Assembly: GCA_946408825.1 (NCBI GenBank)
Contig: CAMJTU010000013.1
Coordinates: 26,038-90,037 of the forward strand
Direction of reading: 5' to 3'
Length of the DNA stretch: 64,000 nt
Source: an uncultured Planctomycetaceae bacterium
Lineage (GTDB): Bacteria; Planctomycetota; Planctomycetia; Pirellulales; Thermoguttaceae
Under the pieces are notes generated by a model. The model was given only the letters and a program-made list of their open reading frames with translations, was not told the origin of the DNA and searched no databases. A program made the translations under genes and the position numbers. Shown one piece after another: positions 46,148 to 54,950 of this stretch; position 1 is the stretch's first letter; every line of letters starts with the position of its first letter.

Positions 46148-47336
46148 CGATTTCTCTTCCGGCGCCGCTCCGTCTCCCTTTTGCCCCGGTTCGCTGACAA
46201 TTTTTCAGCGGCGCGCGATGGCGTCTGATTTCGAGGTCGCCGTGAACGAGACGGACGACGCCGATCGCGAGACCTTTGCCGCCGACGCGGCGATTGCCGC
46301 GCTCGACGAGGTGGAGCGCGTCGAGGGGATTCTTTCCGTCTTTAAACCGCATTCTAAGGTCAGTCGTATCAACCAGCTTGCAAGCGAGATGAATATCCGG
46401 GTCGACGACGAACTTTGGGGCTGGCTCGACGCGTCGTTGCGGTTTGGACGCGAGACGGGAGGCGCGTTCGACGTCGCGTCCGCGCCGCTGTGGAAGGCGT
46501 GGGGCTTCGCGCGACGCGACGGCGAGTTTCCCGAAGAGAACGCGCTCAAAGAAGCGCTCGAAAAGTCGGGCGTCCGGCATTTACGACTCGATCCCGAATC
46601 GCGAACGATCGCGTTCGACGAGGAGGGCGTCGCGTTAAATTTCGGCGCGATCGGCAAAGGAATCGCGCTCGACGCGGCGGCGGCGATTCTTGAAGAGCGC
46701 GGACTCGGCTCTTTTCTCGTTCAAGGAGGGAAGAGCGGCGCCGTCACGCGCGGCGGCCGCAAAAACGACTATGCGCCGAGCGTTCCGCGCCCCGTAGACG
46801 AGACGGACGCTCGTGAGGACGACGACGAAATCGACGAGGAGAGCGGCCTGCGTCGTCGTGGCGCCGGCAAACGCTCCGACGCCGTCGCGGCGCTTGACGC
46901 GTTGCTCCCGAATTTACGCGTCGACGAACTCGTCGCGCCCCCCGAAAACGCGCCGACCGGCTGGACGATTGGCGTCGCGCATCCGCTCATGCCGGAAAAG
47001 CGCCTTGCCGAACTCTGGCTCCAAGATCGCGCGCTCGCGACGTCCGGTTCGACGTGGCAGTTCTTTCGAAGCGGCGGCAAAAGATATTCTCACATCATCG
47101 ACCCGCGCACCGGCTATCCAACGACGGGCGTTCTTTCAACGACCGTGTTGGCGCCGACCGCGACGGAGGCGGACGCGTTGTCGACCGCGTTTTTTGTCGC
47201 CGGTCCTGACATGGCGGCTGAATTCTGCGAGCGACGTCCCGAGATTGCCGCGCTCTTCGTCCTCGAACGCGAGACGTCGCCCGGCTACGAGATCGCGACG
47301 TTCAACCTCGACGCGGACGTCTTTCGCCTTTGTTAA
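46140..47336 (+). CDS. apbE: FAD:protein FMN transferase (ApbE family)
   Basis: 398 residues. ApbE attaches FMN to a threonine or serine of partner flavoproteins such as Rnf or Nqr subunits. The core shows METAL/FAD features: DFEVAV near 29, INQLASE, GGAFDVASAPLWKAWGF, LNFGAIGKGIALDAA near 165, the glycine-rich LVQGGKSGAVTRGG, GWTIGVAHP, and the diagnostic SHIIDPRTGYPT near 320. Between the last glycine-rich loop and GWTI is an insert of about 65 acidic and basic residues not usual in the family. No signal peptide or lipobox is seen. It is the last gene of its unit, ahead of a strong terminator. Confidence 0.9.
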   Translation: MRDDFSSGAAPSPFCPGSLTIFQRRAMASDFEVAVNETDDADRETFAADAAIAALDEVERVEGILSVFKPHSKVSRINQLASEMNIRVDDELWGWLDASLRFGRETGGAFDVASAPLWKAWGFARRDGEFPEENALKEALEKSGVRHLRLDPESRTIAFDEEGVALNFGAIGKGIALDAAAAILEERGLGSFLVQGGKSGAVTRGGRKNDYAPSVPRPVDETDAREDDDEIDEESGLRRRGAGKRSDAVAALDALLPNLRVDELVAPPENAPTGWTIGVAHPLMPEKRLAELWLQDRALATSGSTWQFFRSGGKRYSHIIDPRTGYPTTGVLSTTVLAPTATEADALSTAFFVAGPDMAAEFCERRPEIAALFVLERETSPGYEIATFNLDADVFRLC

Positions 47337-47362
47337 AGGCGATAACGCGCCGCAAAAGACAA

Positions 47363-47400
47363 AACCCCCAAAACCGACGCGTCGTCGGCTTCGGGGGGTT
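47363..47400. terminator. Bidirectional terminator between apbE and HU
   Basis: Outer stem AACCCCC with GGGGGTT (47363-47369 with 47394-47400) and inner stem CCGAC with GTCGG (47374-47378 with 47384-47388). On the minus strand it is followed by a T-rich run, so it best serves the HU gene but also lies 27 bases after apbE. Confidence 0.78.
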
Positions 47401-47434
47401 GTCATAGCGTAGCGAGGTCGCTAGAACGCGAGTC

Positions 47435-47818
47435 TCACTTGGACTTCTTCGTCGCCTTCTTAGCGGCGGGCTTCTTCGCCGTCGCCTTGGCGGTCGTCGA
47501 TTTAGCCGCAGCCTTGCCCTTGGCGCTCTTCTTCGGCGCGCGACGTTCGAGAATCTCCGCCTTCATAAGCTTGCTCGGCTTGAAAACGACGGTCTCATGC
47601 TCGGGAACCAAGACCTCTTCGCCGGTACGCGGATTGTGCGCCTTACGCGCAGATCGCTTCTGGACGGAAAAGACGCCGAAGCCGCGAAGTTCGACGCGAC
47701 CGTACTTGACCAGCAATTTAGAGATAGCGTCAAAGGTCGCCTGAACGGCTTCCTGCGATTCAACAAGACTCAACTTCGTGTTCGTATAAACAAGCCTCGC
47801 GATTTCTTTCTTGGTCAT
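47435..47818 (-). CDS. HU-family DNA-binding protein with Lys/Ala-rich tail
   Basis: 127 residues from the ATG at 47816-47818, chosen because AAGGAG lies 12 bases upstream; a TTG six codons earlier would use that site as coding sequence. The HU fold runs from TKKEIARLVYTNTKL to about residue 92, with the DNA-binding arm at GRVELRGFGVFSVQKRSARKAHNPRTGEE (by parts). The last 35 residues are Lys and Ala repeats (AAKSTTAKATAKKPAAKK), as in histone H1-like tails seen in planctomycetes and some actinobacteria. It is a nucleoid-organising protein. Confidence 0.92.
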   Translation of the reverse strand: MTKKEIARLVYTNTKLSLVESQEAVQATFDAISKLLVKYGRVELRGFGVFSVQKRSARKAHNPRTGEEVLVPEHETVVFKPSKLMKAEILERRAPKKSAKGKAAAKSTTAKATAKKPAAKKATKKSK

Positions 47819-48282
47819 CGCTAGTCGCTCCTTCAATAATTAAAAAGCCGCGCAACTTGACGAAACGAACGGAAACACTCCCAATTCGTCGCCGTCGTTG
47901 CATTTAAAACTGTTCTACTTCGTACGTCGGACGGCAAACGTTCCGCGACGGAATACGCAAACGACGACACGCCGCCGATTTGAATCCGCCGCGCCTTTGC
48001 CGCAGACGTCCGTTTTCCACGGAACAATTTGATTTTAGGGACTTTATTAACGGCGTCAACCCGAATTTTACAGGAACTTAAAGTCGTCTAACGATGAAAA
48101 CTTGTTCTAAAACGCAAACTGCCTAAAGGATACGATAACAACCTTTGCGTCAAAAAAACGCTATTTTTTTGACGCCGTGTTAGATTTCTTGACAAACAAT
48201 CTTTGTCAAGCTCTCTTGTCGCGCTCAAACGACAAGAGAACTCCTTCAACTAACGTAACTGACGAAATAAAATAAAGCTAAT
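47819..48282. other. HU upstream region and esterase 3' region
   Basis: 464 bases with no gene. The left half is upstream of HU and must hold its promoter, though no clear box pair stands out. The right half is AT-rich and carries three consecutive hairpins after the last esterase gene, listed separately. Confidence 0.5.
48147..48239 (-). terminator. Array of three hairpins ending the esterase operon
   Basis: Read leftward after the esterase stop at 48283: a 9-base stem (48231-48239 with 48212-48220), a second perfect 9-base stem (48202-48210 with 48188-48196, 5-base loop) and a perfect 12-base stem (48164-48175 with 48147-48158, 5-base loop) whose arms contain seven A and seven T. The last works as an intrinsic terminator; the first two may protect the 3' end. 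Confidence 0.7.
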
Positions 48283-49131
48283 TTAGAACCCAAGCGTCTG
48301 CATCCACGCGAGCGTTCTTTCCGGCCACGAGCCGACATGATCGTCGAACGCGTGTCCGACGAATCCGTGTTTAATTCCCGCAAATATATGAAGTTCCGCG
48401 GGAATTTCCTTTTGGCGAAGCTTTGCGTAGACGGCGACGGACCCCATCGGCGAATATGCGTCGGCGTCGCCGTGGAAAAGGCACATGGGCGGCGTTTTTT
48501 CGTCGAACGCGAAGTCTTCGACCATTGTGGAGTCGTTTCCCTTGGCGACGTTCGGACCGTCGGCTCCGTCTTCTAGGACATACGCCGGATAAATCGGAAC
48601 GGCAAAAGCGACCGACGCGGAAAGCTTGTCGATATCGTCGACCGGCTCGTAGGAGTTCGTAAGGCTCGACGTCGCGGTCATGAGCGTTAGATGACCGCCG
48701 GCCGAAAACCCGAGAATTCCGATTTTCTCCGGATTGATTCCCCATTCCTCAGCGCGAGCGCGAACGAACCGAACGCAGCGCTGCGCGTCTTGCCAGGGCG
48801 CGAGATGCTTCGGCGCTCCTTCGCGACGCGGAACGCGATACCTTAGAACAACCGCCGTAACGCCGTGAGACGCGAAGAATTGCGCGACCCAGTCTCCCTC
48901 TTTTTTATCGAGGTTGCGGTAGGCGCCCCCGGGACATACGATCACGCAGGCGTCAGACGTTTTGACGTCGGGTTTAAGATAGCGACACGTAGGTTTTTCC
49001 GCGTCGCCTGTTTCGCCCGGCGCGGCGCCGGGCCAGAGATCAAAGACTTGAAAGTCTGCGGCGAACAAGACGCCGCCGGTCGCAAGCCAAAGACTCGCGA
49101 CCGTAAGAAGCGTTGCAAGAGCGCGTTTCAC
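48283..49131 (-). CDS. Secreted alpha/beta-hydrolase esterase, copy 1 of 4 (BD-FAE-like)
   Basis: 282 residues from a GTG behind GGAGGG. A signal peptide of about 25 residues (LATLLTVASLWLATGGVLFA) is followed by an alpha/beta-hydrolase resembling acetylxylan or feruloyl esterases. The oxyanion motif CPGGAY is near 66-71. The nucleophile Ser143 is in GFSAGGHL, the acid is probably Asp224 in HGDADAYSP, and His255 is in KHGF. It is the last and most divergent of four tandem paralogues (for example LAPWQDAQRCVRFVRAR, and AFAVP instead of NFAVP). It ends LAWMQTLGF. Likely removes acetyl or feruloyl groups from plant polysaccharide. Confidence 0.85.
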   Translation of the reverse strand: MKRALATLLTVASLWLATGGVLFAADFQVFDLWPGAAPGETGDAEKPTCRYLKPDVKTSDACVIVCPGGAYRNLDKKEGDWVAQFFASHGVTAVVLRYRVPRREGAPKHLAPWQDAQRCVRFVRARAEEWGINPEKIGILGFSAGGHLTLMTATSSLTNSYEPVDDIDKLSASVAFAVPIYPAYVLEDGADGPNVAKGNDSTMVEDFAFDEKTPPMCLFHGDADAYSPMGSVAVYAKLRQKEIPAELHIFAGIKHGFVGHAFDDHVGSWPERTLAWMQTLGF

Positions 49132-49158
49132 GAGCGTTTCCCTCCGTTGCGACGGGCG

Positions 49159-50013
49159 TCAGAATCCCATCTTCTGCATCCAGTAGTAGACGCGGTTCAT
49201 CCAGTCGCCGACGTGATTGTCCGTAACTTTCGCTCCGAAACCGTGTTCCGCCTTAGCGTAGATATGAAGTTCCGCGGGAATTTCCATCTTGCGCAGTTTC
49301 GCGTAGACGAAAATGGATCCCATAGGGGTCACGCGGTCGGCGTCGCCGTGAACGAGACAAATTGGGGGCGTCTTTTCGTCGAACGCGAAATCGTCGACCA
49401 TGACGGAATCGAGCGATCCTCGCGCGTCGCCGCCGTCCTTCGCCTCTTCAAGAATGTACGCGGGATAGACCGGCGCCGCGAAATTGACCGACGCGGAAAG
49501 TTTGTCGATTTCATCGATTGGCTCGTAGGAATTCGTCAAACTCGTCGTCGCCGTCATCAGCGTAAGGTGACCGCCGGCGGAGAAGCCCGTGATCCCGATC
49601 TTTTCCGGGTCGATCCCCCATTCCTTCGCGTGAGCGCGGACGACGCGGACGCACCGCTGCGCGTCTTGCCACGCCGCCATGTGTTTCGGAAGCCCTTCGC
49701 GGCGTGGGACGCGGTATCGCAGAACGACCGCCGTCACGCCTTTGGAGACGAAGAATTTCGCGACGTCTTGACCTTCATAGTCGGCGCAAAGGACGTTATA
49801 GGCGCCGCCGGGACAGACGATAAGGCACGCGTCGCTCGTCTTTTCAGCGGGTTTCCAATATTCGAGGGTCGGCTTTTCGGCGTCGGCTTTTTCACCGGGC
49901 GCGACGTCGGGCCAAAGGGGAAGCGTTTCAAAATCGTCGGCGTTTGCGAAAGAACAATTAACGGCGAACGTCGTCGCGACAACCGCCAATAACGTGAGAA
50001 GATAGCGTTTCAT
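49159..50013 (-). CDS. Secreted alpha/beta-hydrolase esterase, copy 2 of 4
   Basis: 284 residues from the ATG at 50011-50013, preceded by CAGGAAACG; a longer frame to 50091 adds 26 basic residues without similarity to its paralogues and is rejected. Signal peptide MKRYLLTLLAVVATTFAVN and following. The catalytic Ser is in TGFSAGGHL, the acid in HGDADRVTP and the His in AEHGF. A change from the neighbours is a shorter, Lys/Asp-rich loop after YPAYILEE. Copies 2, 3 and 4 share long identical stretches in both protein and DNA, pointing to recent tandem duplication. It lies 27 bases upstream of copy 1. Confidence 0.85.
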   Translation of the reverse strand: MKRYLLTLLAVVATTFAVNCSFANADDFETLPLWPDVAPGEKADAEKPTLEYWKPAEKTSDACLIVCPGGAYNVLCADYEGQDVAKFFVSKGVTAVVLRYRVPRREGLPKHMAAWQDAQRCVRVVRAHAKEWGIDPEKIGITGFSAGGHLTLMTATTSLTNSYEPIDEIDKLSASVNFAAPVYPAYILEEAKDGGDARGSLDSVMVDDFAFDEKTPPICLVHGDADRVTPMGSIFVYAKLRKMEIPAELHIYAKAEHGFGAKVTDNHVGDWMNRVYYWMQKMGF

Positions 50014-50124
50014 TTGCGTTCGTTTCCTGAGGAATGAGAAAAAGAGGCGACGAAAGGCGCCCTTCAAAGAGAACGCCCTTCGTTTTAGCAAAGATTAAGA
50101 GAGCGGGCCGCGCGAGAAAACGCG

Positions 50125-50979
50125 TCAGAATCCCATCGTTTTCATCCAGTAGTAGACGCGATTGAGCCAGTCGCCGACGTGATTGTCCGTCGGGTTGCCG
50201 CCGAACCCGTGATTGACTTTTGCGAAGATATGAAGCTCCGCGGGGATATTCATCTTGCGAAGTTTCGCGTAGACGGCGACGGATCCCATCGGGGAATAAA
50301 CGTCGTCGTCGCCGTGGATGAGGCACATCGGGGGCGTCTTTTCGTCGAACGCGAAGTCGTCGACCATTGTCGAATCGTTGCCTTTGCCCGAATTCGGACC
50401 GTCGGCGCCGTCTTCAAGGACGTACGCGGGATAGACCGGAACGGCGAAATTGACGGAGGCGGAGAGTTTGTCGATATCGTCGACCGGCTCGTAAGAGTTC
50501 GTCTGGCTTGTGGTCGACGTCATGAGCGTGAGGTGACCGCCTGCGGAGAAACCCATGATTCCGATCTTTTCGCGATTAATTCCCAGTTCTTCCGCGCGCG
50601 CGCGAACGACGCGAACGCATCGCTGGGCGTCCTGCCACGCCGCCATGTGCTTCGGGATTCCTTCGCGACGCGGAACGCGATACTTCAAAACGACCGTCGT
50701 AACGCCCTTGCCGACGAAATATCGCGCGATTTTATCGCCCTCGTGACCGTACGCGAGACCGTTGTACGCGCCGCCGGGACAGACGATCAGGCAGGCGTCG
50801 GTTGTCTTTTCAGCGGGCTTCCAGATTTCATAGGTCGGCATGACGGCGTCGGATTTTTCGCCGGGCGCGACGCCGGGCCAGACGTAGTATGTTTCGAAAT
50901 CTTCAGCGTTTGCGGCGGCGCAGAACGTCAGGGCGAACGCGGCGACGAGGGTTAGAATTGCGAAATTGAGACGTTTCAT
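50125..50979 (-). CDS. Secreted alpha/beta-hydrolase esterase, copy 3 of 4
   Basis: 284 residues. Signal peptide MKRLNFAILTLVAAFALTFC and following, with a Cys near the cleavage region but no clear lipobox. Catalytic Ser in MGFSAGGHL, acid in HGDDDVYSP (HGDDD instead of HGDAD), His in VNHGF. It ends YYWMKTMGF. The AGGAATT site precedes the ATG. It is closest to copy 4, sharing YGHEGDKIARYF/YDHEGDKIARYF and the ADGPN/ADEPN loop. About 110 bases separate it from copy 2. Confidence 0.86.
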   Translation of the reverse strand: MKRLNFAILTLVAAFALTFCAAANAEDFETYYVWPGVAPGEKSDAVMPTYEIWKPAEKTTDACLIVCPGGAYNGLAYGHEGDKIARYFVGKGVTTVVLKYRVPRREGIPKHMAAWQDAQRCVRVVRARAEELGINREKIGIMGFSAGGHLTLMTSTTSQTNSYEPVDDIDKLSASVNFAVPVYPAYVLEDGADGPNSGKGNDSTMVDDFAFDEKTPPMCLIHGDDDVYSPMGSVAVYAKLRKMNIPAELHIFAKVNHGFGGNPTDNHVGDWLNRVYYWMKTMGF

Positions 50980-51021
50980 TTTTTAATTCCTACCGATTGT
51001 TAGAGTTGGATGGAATTCATG

Positions 51022-51882
51022 TCAGAATCCCATTTTTTGCATCCAGTAATAGACGCGATTAAGCCAATCGCCGAGGTGATCGTCGGTCGGATTGCCGCCG
51101 AATCCATGTCCCACTCTCGCATAGATATGGAGTTCTGCGGGAATCTCCATCTTGCGGAGCTTGGCGTAGACGGCGACGGATCCCATCGGGGAATAAACGT
51201 CGTCGTCGCCGTGAACGAAGCACATCGGGGGCGTTTTTTCGTCGAACGCGAAATCATCGACCAATTCAGAGTCGTTACCTTTGCCCGTATTCGGTTCGTC
51301 GGCGCCGTCCTTTAGAACATACGCGGGGTAGACAGGAACGGCGAAATTAACGGACGCGGAGAGTTTGTCGATCTCGTCGATCGGCTCGTAAGAGTTCGTC
51401 TGGCTTGTCGTCGCCGTCATGAGCGTGAGGTGACCGCCGGCGGAAAAGCCCATAATCCCAATTTTGTCGGGATTGATTCCCAATTCGCCGGCGCGTGAAC
51501 GCACGACGCGGACGCAGCGCTGCGCGTCCTGCCACGCCGCCATGTGCTTTGGAATTCCTTCGCGGCGCGGGACGCGGTATCGCAGCACGACGGTCGTTAT
51601 TCCTTTTGAAGTGAAATATCGCGCGATTTTATCCCCTTCATGGTCGTAAGCGAGACCAAAGTATCCGCCGCCGGGGCAAACGATCATGCACGCGTCCGAC
51701 TTCTTTTCAGCGGGTTTCCAGACTTCGTAGGTCGGTTTTTCGGCGCCGGCTTTTTCCCCTGGCGCGAGATCCGGCCATAAGTTAAACGTTTCATAGTCCT
51801 GAGCGTTTGCCAAAGCGTAGAACGCGGACGTGATTGCGACGACAAGAAAGATCGCGACGGCGACGAGAATCGAACGTTTCAT
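51022..51882 (-). CDS. Secreted alpha/beta-hydrolase esterase, copy 4 of 4
   Basis: 286 residues and the first of the four in transcription order, 48 bases after endonuclease IV. Signal peptide (ILVAVAIFLVVAITSAFYAL) then the hydrolase. Catalytic Ser in MGFSAGGHL, acid in HGDDDVYSP, His in VGHGF. GGGAG stands nine bases before the ATG. It ends YYWMQKMGF, as does copy 2. No terminator separates it from the nfo gene, so the esterases may be read from an upstream housekeeping promoter or one hidden in the end of nfo. Confidence 0.86.
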   Translation of the reverse strand: MKRSILVAVAIFLVVAITSAFYALANAQDYETFNLWPDLAPGEKAGAEKPTYEVWKPAEKKSDACMIVCPGGGYFGLAYDHEGDKIARYFTSKGITTVVLRYRVPRREGIPKHMAAWQDAQRCVRVVRSRAGELGINPDKIGIMGFSAGGHLTLMTATTSQTNSYEPIDEIDKLSASVNFAVPVYPAYVLKDGADEPNTGKGNDSELVDDFAFDEKTPPMCFVHGDDDVYSPMGSVAVYAKLRKMEIPAELHIYARVGHGFGGNPTDDHLGDWLNRVYYWMQKMGF

Positions 51883-51930
51883 GGATGATATCTCCCTGGG
51901 AGGAAAGTGTAAAGGCGCGCGGCGTCGGCG

Positions 51931-52791
51931 TTATTTTAGTAATTCTTTAAGAGTATTAAGGTTGACGGCGTCCCAGTCCTCGCCTTCAGGCGTTTGTCCC
52001 TTCGGCGTCTCGAGGTACATGGGCGTCTCCGCAAAACGCGGATCGTTGACAATAAATCGGAACGGTTCGAGTCCGAGCGCGCCGCGTCCGATGTGCGCGT
52101 GGCGGTCGAGTTTCGAGCCAAGCCCTTTGACCGCGTCGTTGAGATGGAACGCCTTGAGACGTTCGAGACCGATTTTGCGATCGAATTCCTCAAACGTCCG
52201 TTCAAATGTTTCGCGCGTCGTGAAATCATAGCCCGCGACGAACGTGTGGCATGTGTCGAAGCAGACTCCGAATCGGTCCTTGTGGTCGGTTCCGTCGATG
52301 ATTGCCGCGATTTCCTCAAAGGTCGCGCCGAGATACGCGCCCTGTCCGGCGGTCGTTTCGACGAGAACGACAATGCGGTTCGTTTCCGGAAGTTCGCGGA
52401 AAATACGATCGAAGGATTCCGACGCGCGGCGAAGCGCGTTTTCGCGCGTATCGTCTTTAGCGGAGCCGGGATGCATGACGACGCAAGGAATTCCGAGCGC
52501 GTCGGCTCGAATCAGTTCCTCTTTGAACGCGGCGATCGATTTTTCAAGCAGTTCGGAATTGACCGACGCGATGTTGATAAGATAGGAGTCGTGGATAAGG
52601 GGGCGAGACACGCCCGTTTCTTTCAGCGCCGTTTGAAATCGTTCCGCCGCTTTAGGATCGATCGGCTTGTTTTGCCACCGCGACGCGTTGGCGGAAAAAA
52701 TCTGAACGCAGTCGAAGCCGACGCTCGCGACTTTGCGTACCGCCGCGTCGAATCCCAAAGAGATTGATTCGTGAACCCCGAAGTATGGCAT
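51931..52791 (-). CDS. nfo: Deoxyribonuclease IV (AP endonuclease)
   Basis: 286 residues, standard for endonuclease IV, which cuts 5' of abasic sites. It is a TIM barrel with three zinc ions. The zinc ligands are in VMHPGS, LVETTAGQG, GVCFDTCHTFVAGYD, FHLNDAVKGLGSKLDRHAHIGRG and YLETPKG. AAGGAAG precedes the ATG. It lies between the metallophosphoesterase and the esterases on the same strand. Confidence 0.96.
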   Translation of the reverse strand: MPYFGVHESISLGFDAAVRKVASVGFDCVQIFSANASRWQNKPIDPKAAERFQTALKETGVSRPLIHDSYLINIASVNSELLEKSIAAFKEELIRADALGIPCVVMHPGSAKDDTRENALRRASESFDRIFRELPETNRIVVLVETTAGQGAYLGATFEEIAAIIDGTDHKDRFGVCFDTCHTFVAGYDFTTRETFERTFEEFDRKIGLERLKAFHLNDAVKGLGSKLDRHAHIGRGALGLEPFRFIVNDPRFAETPMYLETPKGQTPEGEDWDAVNLNTLKELLK

Positions 52792-52868
52792 TTTCTTAAT
52801 CTTCCTTGTATTGTGCGCGCCGTAAATGTAAATACATGACGCCCGTCCTGATCGCCTTTAGAATTTTA

Positions 52869-53801
52869 TCAAACTTGATTGTCGTTTGCCATACCTTGTT
52901 CCAAACGTGTTTCTCTTTTAAGAACGCAAACGACCAGTTCCGGACGGTTGAAGAGACGCGTCGGGATTACGCTTGGCCCGAGTCCTCGCGAGACGATCAT
53001 CGTCGTTTCGCCTTGCGTATGCGCGCCTCCGGTATACTTGGGGAACCAGCCTTGTCCCGGCGCGTTAAGTCCGTTCGGCAGAAGCCCGGGAATACGAATT
53101 TGTCCGCCGTGCGCGTGTCCCGAAAAAACAAGGTCGTACCCATATTCGGCGTAAAGACTGAGCCATTCGGGCCTATGCGAGAGGAGGATTCGAAACTCGT
53201 CGGGGTCGCGGGAAAATTTATTCAATTGCGGTCGCGCAATATTCGCAAATTTACGCGATTCCTTGACGTCCATGAGGCCTGCGACCACGATAGCGTCCCC
53301 GTTCCCACGCGTCACGCGCTTTTCACGGTCAAGCAGCAGCGTAAAGCCCGATTTGCGCAGCGTCGCGACGACCTCGTTGAAATATTTGGCGTAGAGATCC
53401 GCCTCATGATTGCCGACGATATAGAAGACCGGCGCGATTTTCACAAGTCGTTCTGCGAAATCGCGAAGACTGTCGAGACGAAAGTTGCGTTCGTCGACGA
53501 CGTCGCCCGTTACGACGATTAAATCGGGTTTCTCACGTTCGACGAGTTTCAGAAGTTCGGCGTTGTCGCGTCCGAAAACTTTGCCGTGAAGGTCGGAGAC
53601 TTGGACGACGCGGAATCCGTCGAACGCCGCCGGTACTTTCGGCGAGACGCGCTCATATCGCGAGACGTCAATTGCGTTGTTGGCCCGGTAACAAACGAAA
53701 TAAAGGAATCCCATGAGCTTAAAGAAAAGCTCGGCGGCATAACGCCCCGGCGTTCTTCGCGTTTTGGCAAGGCGCTTCCTTGAGCGACGCGCGAAAGTCA
53801 T
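52869..53801 (-). CDS. Calcineurin-like metallophosphoesterase (YkuE-like)
   Basis: 310 residues. A basic start is followed by a hydrophobic stretch (ELFFKLMGFLYFVCYRA, about 24-40) that may anchor it. Metal-binding motifs follow in order: VSDLHGKVFGRD, VVTGDVVDERN, VGNHEADLY, LLSHRPEW and SGHAHGGQIRIPG. This is the order of YkuE-type enzymes, several of which act on lipid-linked or UDP-diacylglucosamine substrates. The substrate here is not known. AGGAGA precedes the ATG, 18 bases after the RNase HII-like gene. Confidence 0.87.
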   Translation of the reverse strand: MTFARRSRKRLAKTRRTPGRYAAELFFKLMGFLYFVCYRANNAIDVSRYERVSPKVPAAFDGFRVVQVSDLHGKVFGRDNAELLKLVEREKPDLIVVTGDVVDERNFRLDSLRDFAERLVKIAPVFYIVGNHEADLYAKYFNEVVATLRKSGFTLLLDREKRVTRGNGDAIVVAGLMDVKESRKFANIARPQLNKFSRDPDEFRILLSHRPEWLSLYAEYGYDLVFSGHAHGGQIRIPGLLPNGLNAPGQGWFPKYTGGAHTQGETTMIVSRGLGPSVIPTRLFNRPELVVCVLKRETRLEQGMANDNQV

Positions 53802-53819
53802 GCGGCTTCTCCTGTTCGG

Positions 53820-54950
53820 CTATTTTCGACGCCAGAAAACGTCGTCGGGAATTCCAAGTCGCGACCTCGCGTCTTCGACCTCGGCGCGGAATCGGAGCGC
53901 GTCGACGGGGTAGCCCGCCGTCGGACGAAGCGAACTCGAAACCGCGTCGCGCCAGAATTCGTTAAAGAGACGCATCGAGAGTTCGCGAACGTATTTTGCC
54001 GCGATCGACGCGAGGGCGACGGGCGCGTTTGACTCCCCCTTGGCGGAGAAGCGAATCTCAAGGATCGTCTGTTCGGGGAAGGGACGGACGACGCCGTCGC
54101 GGTCAATTCCCGCCTGAGCGACGACGCGGTAAAGACTTAGTTCGCGTCCCTGACTCAGTATTTCTACGTCGGCGCCGCAGAAGCGTCCTTTTAAGATCGG
54201 CGCGTAATGATCGCGCCCGCCAAGCTTATCGCAAAGAACGAGCGCAGTTTCCGGACGCGGCTCGTTTCTTCGCGCAAGTCGGTCATACGCGGCGACGAGC
54301 GTCTCGACGACGAGCGACGTCGTCACGTCGGCAATCAGATCGCTCTTGAGTCCAAGCCCGTCGAGTCGCCTGTTGAACTCAAGGGGCTGGACGCGCCGCG
54401 CCGCCAGTTCCAAGAGCGAGACGTTTGCCGCGCCGAACGTCTGACGAACGAGTTGGAGGTCGGGTTCGAGCGGGGAACGAAGCGTTTTCGGATCGACGGG
54501 GAGAGCGAGCGTCGCGTCGCGTTCCCACGGGGGGAGTTGGTCCTCGGAATCTGATCGAAGATCGTTCAAAACCGTCGCAAACGATTCGTTTTTTCGACCG
54601 AGGAGCGCCGACGCGAGCATAAAGGGACGTTCTAGCGCGGCGAGCGATTTCGACGGCCCGTAGAGCTTCTTCGAGTCGAGCAGCGGAAAGACGCTCCGGC
54701 GCGATCCCGAGACGGGCCCGAGCGCGTCGTCGAGACGTCGCGGCGACCAAATCTCGTCGCTTGCGGGCGGGGCGAAGGCGAGGAGCGAATCGCGGCGAGA
54801 TTCCGAGGTTTTGTGCGAGAACGCGTCGTCGAGTCGCGTCGTTTCCGCGGGCGCGCGCCAGCATGACGCGCCGACAAGAAGGGGGCCTAAGTTCGGACCG
54901 TAGCCCGCTTCGTCTGTGCCGACGACAAGGATTTCGCGTTCTTGAGTCAT
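53820..54950 (-). CDS. Enlarged RNase HII-like protein
   Basis: 376 residues, nearly twice the usual RNase HII. It opens VGTDEAGYGPNLGPLLVGA, matching the GIDEAGRGPLAGP motif with the catalytic Asp-Glu pair, followed later by LLDSKKLYGPSK. LVLCDKLGGRDHYAPIL near 238-254 may provide the third acid, and APVALASIAAKYVREL near 305-320 matches ASI-x-AK. Between the motifs are about 130 extra residues with no family. It probably cuts RNA in RNA-DNA hybrids or has become specialised. Its ATG overlaps the folP stop by 4 bases. I see no second RNase H in the window, so it might be the main one. Confidence 0.72.
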   Translation of the reverse strand: MTQEREILVVGTDEAGYGPNLGPLLVGASCWRAPAETTRLDDAFSHKTSESRRDSLLAFAPPASDEIWSPRRLDDALGPVSGSRRSVFPLLDSKKLYGPSKSLAALERPFMLASALLGRKNESFATVLNDLRSDSEDQLPPWERDATLALPVDPKTLRSPLEPDLQLVRQTFGAANVSLLELAARRVQPLEFNRRLDGLGLKSDLIADVTTSLVVETLVAAYDRLARRNEPRPETALVLCDKLGGRDHYAPILKGRFCGADVEILSQGRELSLYRVVAQAGIDRDGVVRPFPEQTILEIRFSAKGESNAPVALASIAAKYVRELSMRLFNEFWRDAVSSSLRPTAGYPVDALRFRAEVEDARSRLGIPDDVFWRRK

